DNA from: a virus
Length of the DNA: 42,542 bases
IMG/VR virus record: IMGVR_UViG_3300035121_000036
Location: 1 to 42,542 of that record
Direction: 5' to 3' (one strand)
Shown here: piece by piece, positions 30,161-38,832 of the stretch
Layout of the letters: each line of letters starts with the position of its first letter
How positions within the stretch are numbered: position 1 is the first letter of the stretch
Notes under the pieces: generated by a model
The model's input: the letters and a program-made list of their open reading frames with translations, nothing else
Told to the model about the DNA's origin: nothing
Database searches by the model: none
Translations under genes and position numbers: made by a program

Positions 30161-30742
30161 TCAGTGGTTAGCGGCGTGTTGTTGTGCAGCCCGGCGGGCG
30201 ATCCATCCGCCAGGGTCGCGCCGTCGCGCGTTCTGTTCCTTGACGGTCAACCATCGGCAGTTGCCCGGCTCGTATCCCTTTTCCGGATCGATGCGGTCGA
30301 TGCTGTATTCCTTGCTTGGTCGCTCGCCCATGTCCGCAAGGAACAGGGTGAAGTCGGACCAGCGCTCGCAGACCTTGATCCCTCTTGCGCCGTAGCGCTT
30401 GTACGACGCATTACGTGGATCCTCGCAGCGCTCATGCATCGACTTCCACGACTTCCATGTAGGCGTAGTGGACCATCCGTGCTTGTAGCTGGACGCGCGT
30501 TCACCGGAGTACTGGGCCAACTTGGCGCGCGTCTCCTCGGAGACGGACTGTCCGCGGCGTGCGCCGTTGTGGCCAGAGACGAACTTGCTTACGCGCTGTC
30601 GCCTCTCGTCTATTGCGGCGAATTCCCCGCACCCGCAGGCGCACAACTGCGGCACCAACGCTGGACGCCCCTTGATCCCGCGCTTGCTTTCGGAGATCTT
30701 CTTGCGCGTCTCTTCGGTGTGCTTCTTCCCCTGCATCGTCAT
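30161..30742 (-). CDS. HNH homing endonuclease with NUMOD3 motifs, antisense in the tail operon
   Basis: This 193-residue protein has a NUMOD3 DNA-binding motif (KHTEETRKKISESKRG), a CACGCGEF zinc-like site, a second SVSEETRAKLAQYS motif, and a nuclease core with HERCEDPRNASYKRYGARG and SIDRIDPEKGYEPGNCRW. Such nucleases spread by cutting allele-matched sites. It is the only leftward gene in the late region and fits tightly between two tail genes. TAGACT lies six bases before its ATG, a leaderless promoter independent of the late operon. Confidence 0.88.
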   Translation of the reverse strand: MTMQGKKHTEETRKKISESKRGIKGRPALVPQLCACGCGEFAAIDERRQRVSKFVSGHNGARRGQSVSEETRAKLAQYSGERASSYKHGWSTTPTWKSWKSMHERCEDPRNASYKRYGARGIKVCERWSDFTLFLADMGERPSKEYSIDRIDPEKGYEPGNCRWLTVKEQNARRRDPGGWIARRAAQQHAANH

Positions 30743-30748
30743 GGTCTT

Positions 30749-30754
30749 AGTCTA
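30749..30754 (-). promoter_or_regulatory. Candidate -10 box for the antisense HNH gene
   Basis: Minus-strand TAGACT ends six bases before ATG 30742. No clear -35 is present. The spacing equals that of the other leaderless promoters. Confidence 0.45.
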
Positions 30755-30809
30755 CAGGCATCGGATGGAAACTGCGAGTCTTTGCAGGTAAATCCACATA
30801 CCGAAGGAA

Positions 30810-31226
30810 GTGAGTAGGATTTCTAAGGAAACCGGCATTGGCTGGAGCACGTTCAGCGTTGACGATTCGGGCGGAAGCGTCTGCGACATCAAGAACGACA
30901 CCACCCAGTTGGCCATCACCACGCCGCGCGGCGTCCAGGATGTGACCGGCCTGGACAAGAGCGCCTATGAGCGCCTGCTTCTGCTGGCCGACGGCACCGT
31001 CAATCCGCAGGGCGTGTTCAACGACGCGGCCAGCAAGAGCCACGCGGTGTTCAAGACGGTGCCCTCCACCAGCGTGCTGCGCACCGTCAGCATCGGCGTG
31101 TCCGGCCAGACCCTGGCCATGGAGATGCTGTTCACCGATTTTCAGTACACCCGCGCTCAGGGCGGCGAGCTCACCTGGACGGCGCCCGGCGTGGTTGCCG
31201 ACGGCAACGTCCCTACCTGGAGCTGA
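30810..31226 (+). CDS. Major tail (tube) protein
   Basis: This 138-residue protein has the compact tube-fold pattern (WSTFSVDDSGGSVCDIKNDT, DVTGLDKSAYERLL, YTRAQGGELTWTAP) and stands immediately before the frameshifted chaperones, where tube proteins are encoded. A GAAGGAA stretch lies directly before GTG 30810; it is unusually close, so an alternative downstream start is possible. It is a shorter relative of the 28882 protein. Confidence 0.75.
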   Translation: MSRISKETGIGWSTFSVDDSGGSVCDIKNDTTQLAITTPRGVQDVTGLDKSAYERLLLLADGTVNPQGVFNDAASKSHAVFKTVPSTSVLRTVSIGVSGQTLAMEMLFTDFQYTRAQGGELTWTAPGVVADGNVPTWS

Positions 31227-31230
31227 CCGG

Positions 31231-31617
31231 GTGAAGCTACCTAGTCGCGTGCTGGTCCTTCAGTTCGAAGATCCAGACTACGCCGGCCTCGAAGTCAAGG
31301 CGCGCTCGGTGTCGCTGGGCGTGCTGCTGGATCTCGAGGACGAAACCAGCGCCATGCGGCAAGGATCCGGGACTGCGCACACGCGTGGCTTGCTCAGCCT
31401 GTTCACGGACAAGCTGATCTCCTGGAATCTCGAGGACGACGACGACAAGCCGATCCCCACCACGCTCGAGGGCATCCTCTCGCTGGAGATCGACCACGCG
31501 TACCCCATCGTCCTGGCCTGGGTGGACGCCATGCTGTCGGTCACGGCGAGCACGGGAAAAGCCTCGAGCTCTGGGCCGCCGTCGGCCCCGCCGAACTTCC
31601 CGATGGAAGCACTCTGA
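31231..31617 (+). CDS. Tail assembly chaperone (gpG-type)
   Basis: This 128-residue protein, with acidic DLEDETSAMR and NLEDDDDKPI segments, lies between tube and tape measure genes. The slippery heptamer GGGAAAA at 31554-31560 is in the correct frame for a -1 shift. In lambda-like phages the short and the frameshifted products bind the tape measure during tail assembly. GTG 31231 follows the tube gene by four bases. Confidence 0.8.
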   Translation: MKLPSRVLVLQFEDPDYAGLEVKARSVSLGVLLDLEDETSAMRQGSGTAHTRGLLSLFTDKLISWNLEDDDDKPIPTTLEGILSLEIDHAYPIVLAWVDAMLSVTASTGKASSSGPPSAPPNFPMEAL

Positions 31618-31772
31618 GCAAACCCGAAGAACTCGCCACGGCGGAACTGGTCATCGGACTGGCGGACCGGTGGCACAAGTTGCCGGAAGAGATCCTGGCC
31701 ATGGACGCCGGCGCCATCCGGTACCTGGAGATCCTGAGGCTCGGAAGGAGGGACGACGTAGATGCCGAATGA
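31560..31772 (+). CDS. Frameshift extension of tail chaperone (gpGT-type)
   Basis: A -1 shift on GGGAAAA (31554-31560) extends the frame 70 residues to the TGA at 31770-31772. The extension is a helical domain (PEELATAELVIGLADRWHKL, EILAMDAGAIRYLEILR), as expected for the T part. The tape measure ATG at 31762 lies inside its last codons. The shift is inferred from the slippery site and the open -1 frame. Confidence 0.75.
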   Translation, partial: SLELWAAVGPAELPDGSTLSKPEELATAELVIGLADRWHKLPEEILAMDAGAIRYLEILRLGRRDDVDAE

Positions 31773-33444
31773 AGTAATCATCCGAGTCCGGGCGATCAAC
31801 GACACCAAGGTCGTCTTCGACAAGATCCGAGCTGAGGCCAGGGATCTGGGCGAGACCGTCGCCATCAACATCAACGAACATGTCACCCAGCGACTCGAGC
31901 GCGACGCGCAGGCCGCGACCGGCAGCAACGGCGGCTACGCGCGCACCGGTGACCTGATCGGCGAAACCATCGGCAAGCGTGTTGCCGAACGCATCACCGA
32001 GCACATCAATGTCAACATCGACGAGAAACTCCGCGAAACCATGCACAACAGCGGGCGTGGCAACGACAACGGGCGCGAGAAGGTCAATGTCGACGTGCAT
32101 GACCGCGAGAAGGTCACCGTCGATGTCAACGTCGACAAGAAGTCCTTCTTCCAGCAGATCTCCTCTCTCGGCGCCGACATCAAGGACAAGGTGTCCGGGT
32201 TCTTCAGCGGGGGCATCGCGGACGGCATGAGGTCGGTATTCGGTAGCGACGTCTTCTCGATGATCATCAAGGGTGGCCTGGTCGCGCTGGGCGGCACGGT
32301 GCTGGCTCCGATCCTGGGCGCCACCATCACCTCCGGCATCCTGGTGGCGCTGGGCGGCGGAGCGATCGGCCTGGGCATCGCCGCGTCGATGAAGAGTTAC
32401 AGCGTCAAGAGCGCGTTCGGTGAGCTCAAGAAGGAGGTCACCGGACTCTTCGGCGCATCGGGCACGGGGACAGGCAAGAAGAAGACCGAGGACACCTTCG
32501 GCTCTTTCGGCTCCTACTTCACCGGGCCGGTCCGGGACTTCATCGGCATGCTGACCAGGCTGCTGGAAGGGCTCAAACCCACCATCAACGAGATCGGCAG
32601 GGCGTTCGGGCCGGTCACGGACTCGCTGGCGCACGGCATCATCGGCTTCTTGCAGAACGCGCTACCGGGTGTCCTGCGCGCCATCAAGTCTGCCGAGCCG
32701 CTGATCAAGACGCTGGCGGACAACATGCCGGCCATCGGCGACGCAATCGGCCGATTCTTCGATCACATCAGGAAGGGCGCGCCGAACGCCAACGTGTTCT
32801 TCGATGACCTGTTGCACATCCTTCCCTTGATCATCAGGGCGCTCGGTATCCTCATCCAGGCGTTCACGACCATGTACCGGATCTTCCGGGACGGATTCCT
32901 GGACCTGATGGCCATCGCGGCCGACTGGGCGGTGGCCGTCACCTCCTCCGCGCGCATCGCATTCGGCTGGGTTCCCGGACTGGGGCCGAAGCTGGATGCC
33001 GCGGCGCGCAAGGCAGCGGACTTCAAGAAGAGCGTGAACAAGCAGTTGGACGGCATCCACGACGTGGACGTATCCGTGAAGATCCGGGTGGCCGGCATGG
33101 GCGTCGTGTCCGCAGCCCTGGACGCCTTCCACGCACTGGGCCTGAAGCCGAGCGCACACGCGCATGGCGGCATCATCGGCGCGGCAGCCACCGGAGGCGC
33201 GCGCGGTGGCATGACCCTGGTGGGTGAGCGCGGGCCCGAGCTGATCAACGCGGCGCCGGGCTCCCAGGTCTACTCCAACGCGGACTCGGCCAGGATGCTC
33301 GGCGGTGGAGGCGGGGGCGGGGGGAGCATGGTCATCAACCTGGTGGTGGACGGCATGGTCATTGCACGCGCCATGGCGGACCCGATGCGCAAGATGGTGC
33401 TCAATCAGTACGGCGGGGATGTTCAATCCGCCTACGGGCGGTAG
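31762..33444 (+). CDS. Tape measure protein, short
   Basis: This is a 560-residue protein. The start is coiled-coil-like (IRVRAINDTKVVFDKIRAEA), there are hydrophobic stretches from about residue 165 to 210 and 370 to 400, and the end carries the typical GMTLVGERGPELINAAPGSQ motif. Tape measures set tail length and pass into the host membrane on infection. At 560 residues it predicts a short siphovirus tail, on the order of 80-90 nm by the usual 1.5 Å per residue rule. It overlaps the chaperone extension. Confidence 0.9.
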   Translation: MPNEVIIRVRAINDTKVVFDKIRAEARDLGETVAININEHVTQRLERDAQAATGSNGGYARTGDLIGETIGKRVAERITEHINVNIDEKLRETMHNSGRGNDNGREKVNVDVHDREKVTVDVNVDKKSFFQQISSLGADIKDKVSGFFSGGIADGMRSVFGSDVFSMIIKGGLVALGGTVLAPILGATITSGILVALGGGAIGLGIAASMKSYSVKSAFGELKKEVTGLFGASGTGTGKKKTEDTFGSFGSYFTGPVRDFIGMLTRLLEGLKPTINEIGRAFGPVTDSLAHGIIGFLQNALPGVLRAIKSAEPLIKTLADNMPAIGDAIGRFFDHIRKGAPNANVFFDDLLHILPLIIRALGILIQAFTTMYRIFRDGFLDLMAIAADWAVAVTSSARIAFGWVPGLGPKLDAAARKAADFKKSVNKQLDGIHDVDVSVKIRVAGMGVVSAALDAFHALGLKPSAHAHGGIIGAAATGGARGGMTLVGERGPELINAAPGSQVYSNADSARMLGGGGGGGGSMVINLVVDGMVIARAMADPMRKMVLNQYGGDVQSAYGR

Positions 33445-33447
33445 ACC

Positions 33448-36366
33448 ATGGCCTTCCCGCAAAGCGTGCTACCGATCAAGCAGGAGCTGTTGATCGATGG
33501 CACCTGGACGGACATCACCGCCAAGACCCGCAATGATGCCGATGTGAACATCACCCGCGGGTTCTCCGGCCAGCAAGGCGCGCTGGCGCCGGGCAACGCG
33601 GCATTCACGGTGAACAACCGCGATTTTTTCTTCTCCAACCGCAGCCCGTCATCGGTGAACTACAAGAAGATTGGTCGCAACACGCAGTACCGGTGCTCGA
33701 TCACCGAGACCACGCCCTGGCTCTTCCTGGCCGACTACTCCGACAGTGCCGGCAACTATGACGGCGCCAGGGCAGGCACCACGGACAAGGCCGTCCTGGA
33801 CATCACCGGCGACATCGACATCCGGGTGGATTGCCGTCCGGACAACTGGCGCGGTGGCCACGGCATGGCGCTGGCCAGCAAGTACAACACTGCCACCGCG
33901 GACCGGTCCTGGCTGTTCTGGATTGACCGCATGGGCTATCTGCGGTTGCGCTGGACCACCAGCGGCGCCGCGGGTACCGCGGTCGACATCAGCTCCACCG
34001 CGGTAGTGAGCGCGCTACGCCGGCAGGCGCTGCGCGTGACCCTGGACGTCAACAACGGATCCGGTGGCTACACGGCCACCTTCTACACCTCCGACACCAG
34101 CGCAGGCTCCTGGACGCAGCTGGGCTCCACGGTGATCGGCGGATCCACCACCTCCATCTACGCGAGTACGGCGCCGCTGCACGTCGGCACCATCAGCCTG
34201 TCCAGCTCGAGCACGGGCACCTACGACCGGGACGAATTCGGCATCGGCTCGGAGGTGATCGCCCCGTTTACCGGGCGCATCTACCGCGCGCAGGTGTACT
34301 CCGGCATCGCCGGCACCCTGGTGGCCGACATGAACGCCGGCGCGCTGGCCGCGGGCACCACCTCCTGGTCCGACGGCCTGAGCACGCCGAATACCTGGAC
34401 GTTGAGCGCGAGCGCGGCGATCACCGCGCAGAACTACCGGTTCTGGGGCGAGCTGGGCGATCTGCCTCAGCAGTGGGATGTGTCCGGCACCGACATCTTC
34501 GGGCAGATGAGTCCGTACGACATCCTCAGCCGGCTTCAGCAGGGCGCGAGGTCGCTGCGCTCCAGCGTGTACCGCAACATCATCCGGTTCGAGAGCACCA
34601 CCACCGGAACCTCCGGCACGCTGGACGGCTACTGGCCGATGGAGAACGGCACCCAGGCCACCACGCCCAGCCCTGCCGTCGGCCAGAACGGCTTCATGAC
34701 GGACGGCACCTTCTCCACCGACACCGACTTTCCCGGTACGGCGGGAGTGCTTTCCTTCTCCGCCGACACCGGCACGGCGAGCGGGACCAACCTGTCCGCC
34801 GCGGTGACCTCCAATACCGGAGTGGTCACCGTGCTGTTCTACTTCCGGGCGCCGTCGGTGCCGGCGGCCAGCCGGACCATCATGAATTTCTACCTGCTGG
34901 GCGGAACTTCGGCGATCGTAACGCTGAAGGTCACGGCCACCACGTACGACATGGTGGTAGCCGACAGCACCGGAGTCTCCCTGCTGTCCACGTCCGCCGG
35001 GTTCGGCACCGGAGGTGAGCCGGACCAGCCGTTGGCCATGCGCGTTATGTTCACGCAGAACGGCGGTAACGTCGACTACGAGTGGGCCTGGTACCCGATC
35101 GGCGCGGCCACGCTGTTCGGGGTGAGCGGCAGTTACGCCGGCACGATCGGCAGGACGCGTTCCTGGCTGTCTCCGGCGTTCACCACCAAAGCGGGGTGGT
35201 GGATCGCGCACGTCGCGACCACGCGGGAAGACATCGACTGGGAAGGCCACCAGTTCATCGGCTCCACCAACGCGTACGTGGACGAACGCGCGGAGCAGCG
35301 GTTCGTACGGCTGTGCCAGGAGCAGGCCGTCCCGTACTGGGTGGTGGGCAGGGTTTACAACAGCGTGCTGGACTCGGACGTGGGGGAGCTCTGCGGACCG
35401 CAGACACCGCAGACCTTCGTCGCGTTGATCACCGAGTGCGCCACGCTGGACCGCGGACTCATCTACGCGCCGCGCGACAAGTTCGGGCTGACCTTCCGGC
35501 TGCACAACTCCCTGATCAACCGGGAGTGCGTGGAGCTGGACTATGCGCAGAACCATCTGTCCGCGCCGTTGCTGCCCCGTGACGATCTCTTCCTGGCTCG
35601 TAACGACGTGACGGTCTCCAACGCCACCGGTGGATCCGCGCGGTACGTGAAGGCCAGCGGCAGCCTGAACGTCAATGAGCCTGCCGACGATCCGGACGGT
35701 ATCGGCACCTTCGATCCCGGCCCGATCACCCGGATAGCCAGCGACGACGCCCGGCTGCCCACGCTCGCGCAGGAGGAAGTGTTCTACGGGACGTGGGACG
35801 AACTGCGCTACCCGTCCGTGACGGTGCGCCGGGAGCGTTCGGTGATCGTGGCCGGCGCGCTGCTGGACGCGGACATCCTGGACGCGGATCTCGGTGATGC
35901 GCTGCGCCTGGTGAACCTGCCGGCGCAGTTGCCACCGGATGATGTCGAGTTGCTGGCGATCGGCTACGCGGAGAACTTGCAGAACCGCGGGCACGGCATC
36001 ACCTGGAACACGCAACCGTACGGGCCGTACCGCTACCTGAACGACCTGTCCGCCTCCACCCTGGCGCGTGCTCGCCTGGCCGCGTCGAATTCGACCCTGG
36101 CCGCGAACATCACCAACAGCGCCACCTCGTTCACGGTCACCACCAGCACGGGCCTGCTCTGGGCCACCGGCTCCAGCGCGCCGACATTCCCGATACCGGC
36201 CACGGTGGGCGGCGAAGAGATCAGCATCGGCTCAATCTCCAGCTCCACCAGCCCGCAGACGTTCTCCTCCGTGACAAGATCGGTAAACGGAGTGGTCAAG
36301 GCGCATACCACCGGGGACGAGATTCAGGTACGGGACGTGTTCTACCTGGGAAGGGACAACGGCTGA
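33448..36366 (+). CDS. Distal tail/tail tip protein, large, with LamG-like region
   Basis: This is a 972-residue protein. The N-terminus (QSVLPIKQELLIDGTWTDIT, ITRGFSGQQGALAPGNAAFT) is of the distal-tail type seen in actinophages. Residues about 90-300 form a LamG/concanavalin-like beta sandwich region (SWTQLGSTVIGGSTTSIYAS), a fold that often binds sugars. A second similar region lies near 400-600. The C-terminus returns to tail structural sequence. It likely forms the tip and contacts host glycans. Confidence 0.75.
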   Translation: MAFPQSVLPIKQELLIDGTWTDITAKTRNDADVNITRGFSGQQGALAPGNAAFTVNNRDFFFSNRSPSSVNYKKIGRNTQYRCSITETTPWLFLADYSDSAGNYDGARAGTTDKAVLDITGDIDIRVDCRPDNWRGGHGMALASKYNTATADRSWLFWIDRMGYLRLRWTTSGAAGTAVDISSTAVVSALRRQALRVTLDVNNGSGGYTATFYTSDTSAGSWTQLGSTVIGGSTTSIYASTAPLHVGTISLSSSSTGTYDRDEFGIGSEVIAPFTGRIYRAQVYSGIAGTLVADMNAGALAAGTTSWSDGLSTPNTWTLSASAAITAQNYRFWGELGDLPQQWDVSGTDIFGQMSPYDILSRLQQGARSLRSSVYRNIIRFESTTTGTSGTLDGYWPMENGTQATTPSPAVGQNGFMTDGTFSTDTDFPGTAGVLSFSADTGTASGTNLSAAVTSNTGVVTVLFYFRAPSVPAASRTIMNFYLLGGTSAIVTLKVTATTYDMVVADSTGVSLLSTSAGFGTGGEPDQPLAMRVMFTQNGGNVDYEWAWYPIGAATLFGVSGSYAGTIGRTRSWLSPAFTTKAGWWIAHVATTREDIDWEGHQFIGSTNAYVDERAEQRFVRLCQEQAVPYWVVGRVYNSVLDSDVGELCGPQTPQTFVALITECATLDRGLIYAPRDKFGLTFRLHNSLINRECVELDYAQNHLSAPLLPRDDLFLARNDVTVSNATGGSARYVKASGSLNVNEPADDPDGIGTFDPGPITRIASDDARLPTLAQEEVFYGTWDELRYPSVTVRRERSVIVAGALLDADILDADLGDALRLVNLPAQLPPDDVELLAIGYAENLQNRGHGITWNTQPYGPYRYLNDLSASTLARARLAASNSTLAANITNSATSFTVTTSTGLLWATGSSAPTFPIPATVGGEEISIGSISSSTSPQTFSSVTRSVNGVVKAHTTGDEIQVRDVFYLGRDNG

Positions 36367-36367
36367 G

Positions 36368-36883
36368 ATGACACGCCTGTATCCGAGTCCGAACCTGGCC
36401 GTCGGAGTCCTGGTGACCGCCGACCTGATCGATTCCATGTTGCCGCTGTACGCGCGTAAGAGCGCAAGCGAGGCAGCGCCCACCTCGAATACCACCTTGC
36501 AGGACGATGACGAGTTGTTCGTGCCCGTGGAGGCGAACGCTTCCTATTTCGTGGACGGCTACCTGCGCTACGTGGCAGCCAGCGCGACCCCCGACCTCAA
36601 GCTGAACTACACCTACCCGTCAGGGGCATCGTTCGCGCGCTCCGACTGGGGTGTCCCGACCACCACGACCACCGTCGCGGACTCCATCGACACGAGACTT
36701 GCATCGACGGGAGACAGCCTGCGCGGTGGAGACGCGAACCCACGATCAATTTTCATGAAAGGTGAGCTGGTGGTGAGTTCCACCTCAGGCACTTTTCGAG
36801 TGCAATTCGCCCAGAACACGTCATCTGTCGACTCGGTAACCATGCTGTCCAGCAGCCGCATTGTCCTGACGAGGTACGCATGA
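36368..36883 (+). CDS. Tail tip or receptor-binding protein, 171 residues
   Basis: A beta-rich protein with FVPVEANASYFVDGYLRYVA and FRVQFAQNTSSVDSVTMLSS, as in small trimeric tail-tip or upper-fiber proteins. It is the last virion gene before the lysis region. Its TGA overlaps an ATG that was probably the original lysin start (see 36880). Confidence 0.6.
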   Translation: MTRLYPSPNLAVGVLVTADLIDSMLPLYARKSASEAAPTSNTTLQDDDELFVPVEANASYFVDGYLRYVAASATPDLKLNYTYPSGASFARSDWGVPTTTTTVADSIDTRLASTGDSLRGGDANPRSIFMKGELVVSSTSGTFRVQFAQNTSSVDSVTMLSSSRIVLTRYA

Positions 36884-36912
36884 CCATCTTCGGTTCGGAC
36901 ATCTCGCAATTT
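36880..36912 (+). pseudogene. Remnant of the original lysin 5' end
   Basis: The eleven codons MTIFGSDISQF closely match the start of the intact lysin at 37395 (MTIFGNDCSHY), and both ATGs overlap the preceding stop as ATGA. This looks like the ancestral lysin start, cut off by insertion of the HNH gene. It stays in frame with the HNH coding region. Confidence 0.7.
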
Positions 36913-36939
36913 AGACATCCGACGCGTGTCCATTATGAT
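36911..36939 (+). promoter_or_regulatory. Leaderless promoter of the lysin-associated HNH gene
   Basis: TTAGAC (36911-36916), 17-base spacer, TATGAT (36934-36939), six bases, ATG 36946. It lets the nuclease be made without late transcription. Confidence 0.6.
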
Positions 36940-36945
36940 AATCCC

Positions 36946-37398
36946 ATGGACCTTCACGCAAACATTGACCAACGTGGCCCCGACGAGTGTTGGCCCTGGT
37001 TGCGGGCAAAAGTTGTGGGCTACGGATCCGTCCGTCACCAGGGGCGGACGGCACTGGTGCATCGGCTGATCTATGCGGAAACCTACGGCGAGATGCCGCC
37101 CGGACTGGTGGTTGATCACGTTTGTCATAATGCTGATCCGACCTGCATTGCAGGAAATTCCTGCCCTCACCGTGCCTGCCAGAATCCTGCCCACATGCAA
37201 TTGACCACGCGTGGACAAAATCGTGCGAATGCTCCAATCTCAGGAGTAGCCGCCGTTCATGCTGCAAAAACCAGATGCGTCAACGGGCATGACCTGACCG
37301 GATCAAACCTAAAGCCAGGCAAGACTCGAATATGTCGAAAATGCGCTAATCGCAGAAACGCTGCTTACTGGGCCAAAAGGCAGAGTGTGGCAATATGA
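36946..37398 (+). CDS. HNH homing endonuclease inserted at the lysin start
   Basis: The nuclease proper starts at ATG 36946 (MDLHANIDQRGPDECWPWL), a common start for this HNH type, although the frame is open to 36880. It carries VDHVCHNADPTC, CPHRACQNPAHMQL (HNH with zinc cysteines) and a C-terminal zinc motif (RCVNGHDLTGSN, RICRKCANRRN). The segment is visibly more AT-rich than its neighbours, suggesting recent arrival. Its stop overlaps the rebuilt lysin ATG, keeping translational coupling. Confidence 0.88.
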   Translation: MDLHANIDQRGPDECWPWLRAKVVGYGSVRHQGRTALVHRLIYAETYGEMPPGLVVDHVCHNADPTCIAGNSCPHRACQNPAHMQLTTRGQNRANAPISGVAAVHAAKTRCVNGHDLTGSNLKPGKTRICRKCANRRNAAYWAKRQSVAI

Positions 37399-38504
37399 CC
37401 ATTTTTGGTAATGATTGTTCGCACTACGATGCGCCCGACACCCGGCCCATGTTCAACGACGGCATCGTCTTCCAGACCCACAAGGCCGGCGGCGACAAAG
37501 ACGATCAGGAGCTGGGTTCCTGGTGGGGCTACGTCAAGGGCGAGCGGCACCGGGCGCTGCTGGGCGCCTACTGGGTGCTGTACCCGGGCAACCCGTCCGG
37601 CCGCGCCGATGCCTTCCTGGCTCGCCTGGATTCGCAGTGTCCTGGCTGGCGGGACGGGCCGTTCATCCTTCAGGCGGATTGCGAGAAGTGGAACGGCGAT
37701 CCCTCCACGGTGCCGTCCGTCTCGGAGGTCAACGCGTTCTGCGATCGGCTGGCATCGAGGATGCCGAAGCTTCGCCCGGTCGGCTATCTGCCGGACTGGG
37801 TGTACGGCGACATCTCCGCGTTCAAGTACCCGCTCTGGTCATCGAAGTATGTGGAGGGAGCCGGCCACTACCGGTCTCTTTACCCTGGTGATTCCTCGAG
37901 CAAGTGGGCATCCTACGGTGGCAAGGATGTTGCGATCTTGCAGTACAGCTCGAGCGCGACCATCGGCAACCAGACCACGTGCGACGCGAACGGGTTCCGC
38001 GGGGACCTGAAGGAACTGACCGCACTGCTGGCGCCCGGATGGGCAGAGAAGGGGTTCGGCGAGATGACCACCCAGGAAGTTGTCGACGGCAACAAGGAGT
38101 ACGACAAGCCGTACCGGCAGGGGGACAGCCCGGCCGGCGTCGACTGGTACGGCAACAACACAGGCGTGGCCGTCTGGGACAAGCAGTACATGCCGAACCC
38201 GATCTCCGGTGCCAAGACTCAGGGTTACGTGCTGCTGCGCGACCTGGCCACCCAGATCATGCTGGTCAAGCAGGCCGTGGCGGACCTCGCCGGCACGGAC
38301 TTCACGGATGAGGCAGCCATCATCGAGGGCGTGCTCGCCGGCCTGGCCGGCGCGGACGGCGCCGCGGAGACGATCGCTCAAGCCGTCTGGAACTCCGTCC
38401 CGCCGGAGCTCGCCACCGATGTGGCTCAGATCTTGCTGACCAAGGGTGGGCAGGCGCTGACCGCCGCGGGCGAAGCGCTGGGAAGCGACCAGCCGAACGG
38501 ATAG
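37395..38504 (+). CDS. Endolysin, GH25 (lysozyme-type muramidase)
   Basis: This is a 369-residue protein. The GH25 catalytic domain covers about residues 1-215: FGNDCSHY (first catalytic Asp region), LQADCEKW (DxE pair) and LQYSSSATIGNQTTCDANGF (C-terminal GH25 strand). GH25 enzymes cut the β-1,4 bond between MurNAc and GlcNAc. The remaining 150 residues (RQGDSPAGVDWYGNNTGVAV and a helical end) are a likely cell-wall binding or oligomer domain. No signal peptide is present, so a holin is needed for release. The ATG overlaps the HNH stop. Confidence 0.88.
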   Translation: MTIFGNDCSHYDAPDTRPMFNDGIVFQTHKAGGDKDDQELGSWWGYVKGERHRALLGAYWVLYPGNPSGRADAFLARLDSQCPGWRDGPFILQADCEKWNGDPSTVPSVSEVNAFCDRLASRMPKLRPVGYLPDWVYGDISAFKYPLWSSKYVEGAGHYRSLYPGDSSSKWASYGGKDVAILQYSSSATIGNQTTCDANGFRGDLKELTALLAPGWAEKGFGEMTTQEVVDGNKEYDKPYRQGDSPAGVDWYGNNTGVAVWDKQYMPNPISGAKTQGYVLLRDLATQIMLVKQAVADLAGTDFTDEAAIIEGVLAGLAGADGAAETIAQAVWNSVPPELATDVAQILLTKGGQALTAAGEALGSDQPNG

Positions 38505-38551
38505 TTTCCGCACGGCAACCGTGTTTGCGCACGTCGATGGGTGGATTATGA

Positions 38552-38821
38552 GTGATCATGCGGCCGAGTACCTGGACAATCCTGCGCGACGCAGGGTCGT
38601 GGATAGGCGGCTGGCTGATCATCTTCAAGCAGGCCGGCATCCTCTTCGATCCGCCACCCCAGACCAACGAAACCCTGGTGTGGATGGCCGCCGTCCTGAT
38701 CGGCGTACCGGGCGTGGCGCAGCTGTGGCTGGCCCGGTATGGCCAGAGCACGCCTACGGCCGGATCGTCTCTCTCGCCTCCCTCGCCGGAATCATCGCCG
38801 TCGTCGCCTGGCGCGCCCTAG
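38552..38821 (+). CDS. Holin-like membrane protein, 89 residues
   Basis: The protein has a hydrophobic segment (WIGGWLIIFKQAGILF), a second (LVWMAAVLIGVPGVAQLWLA) and a Ser/Pro-rich C-terminus. The gene directly follows the lysin, where holins are expected in actinophages. A start at ATG 38558 (MRPSTWTIL) is equally possible. Sequence similarity to a named holin family is not claimed. Confidence 0.6.
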   Translation: MIMRPSTWTILRDAGSWIGGWLIIFKQAGILFDPPPQTNETLVWMAAVLIGVPGVAQLWLARYGQSTPTAGSSLSPPSPESSPSSPGAP

Positions 38822-38832
38822 GATCCTGAACC

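Noticed and set aside
34015-36015. Very long open frame on the minus strand opposite the tail tip gene
   Set aside because: It is a codon-bias shadow of the GC-rich plus-strand gene; the product is Arg/Gly/His-rich low-complexity sequence and no start signal is present. The same holds for the 580-codon minus frame at 22251-23993.
36880-37440. Group I intron or intein in the lysin gene
   Set aside because: The 3' side restarts with its own ATG and a second copy of the first codons, so no splicing is needed to make lysin; I saw no intein motifs or obvious intron core.
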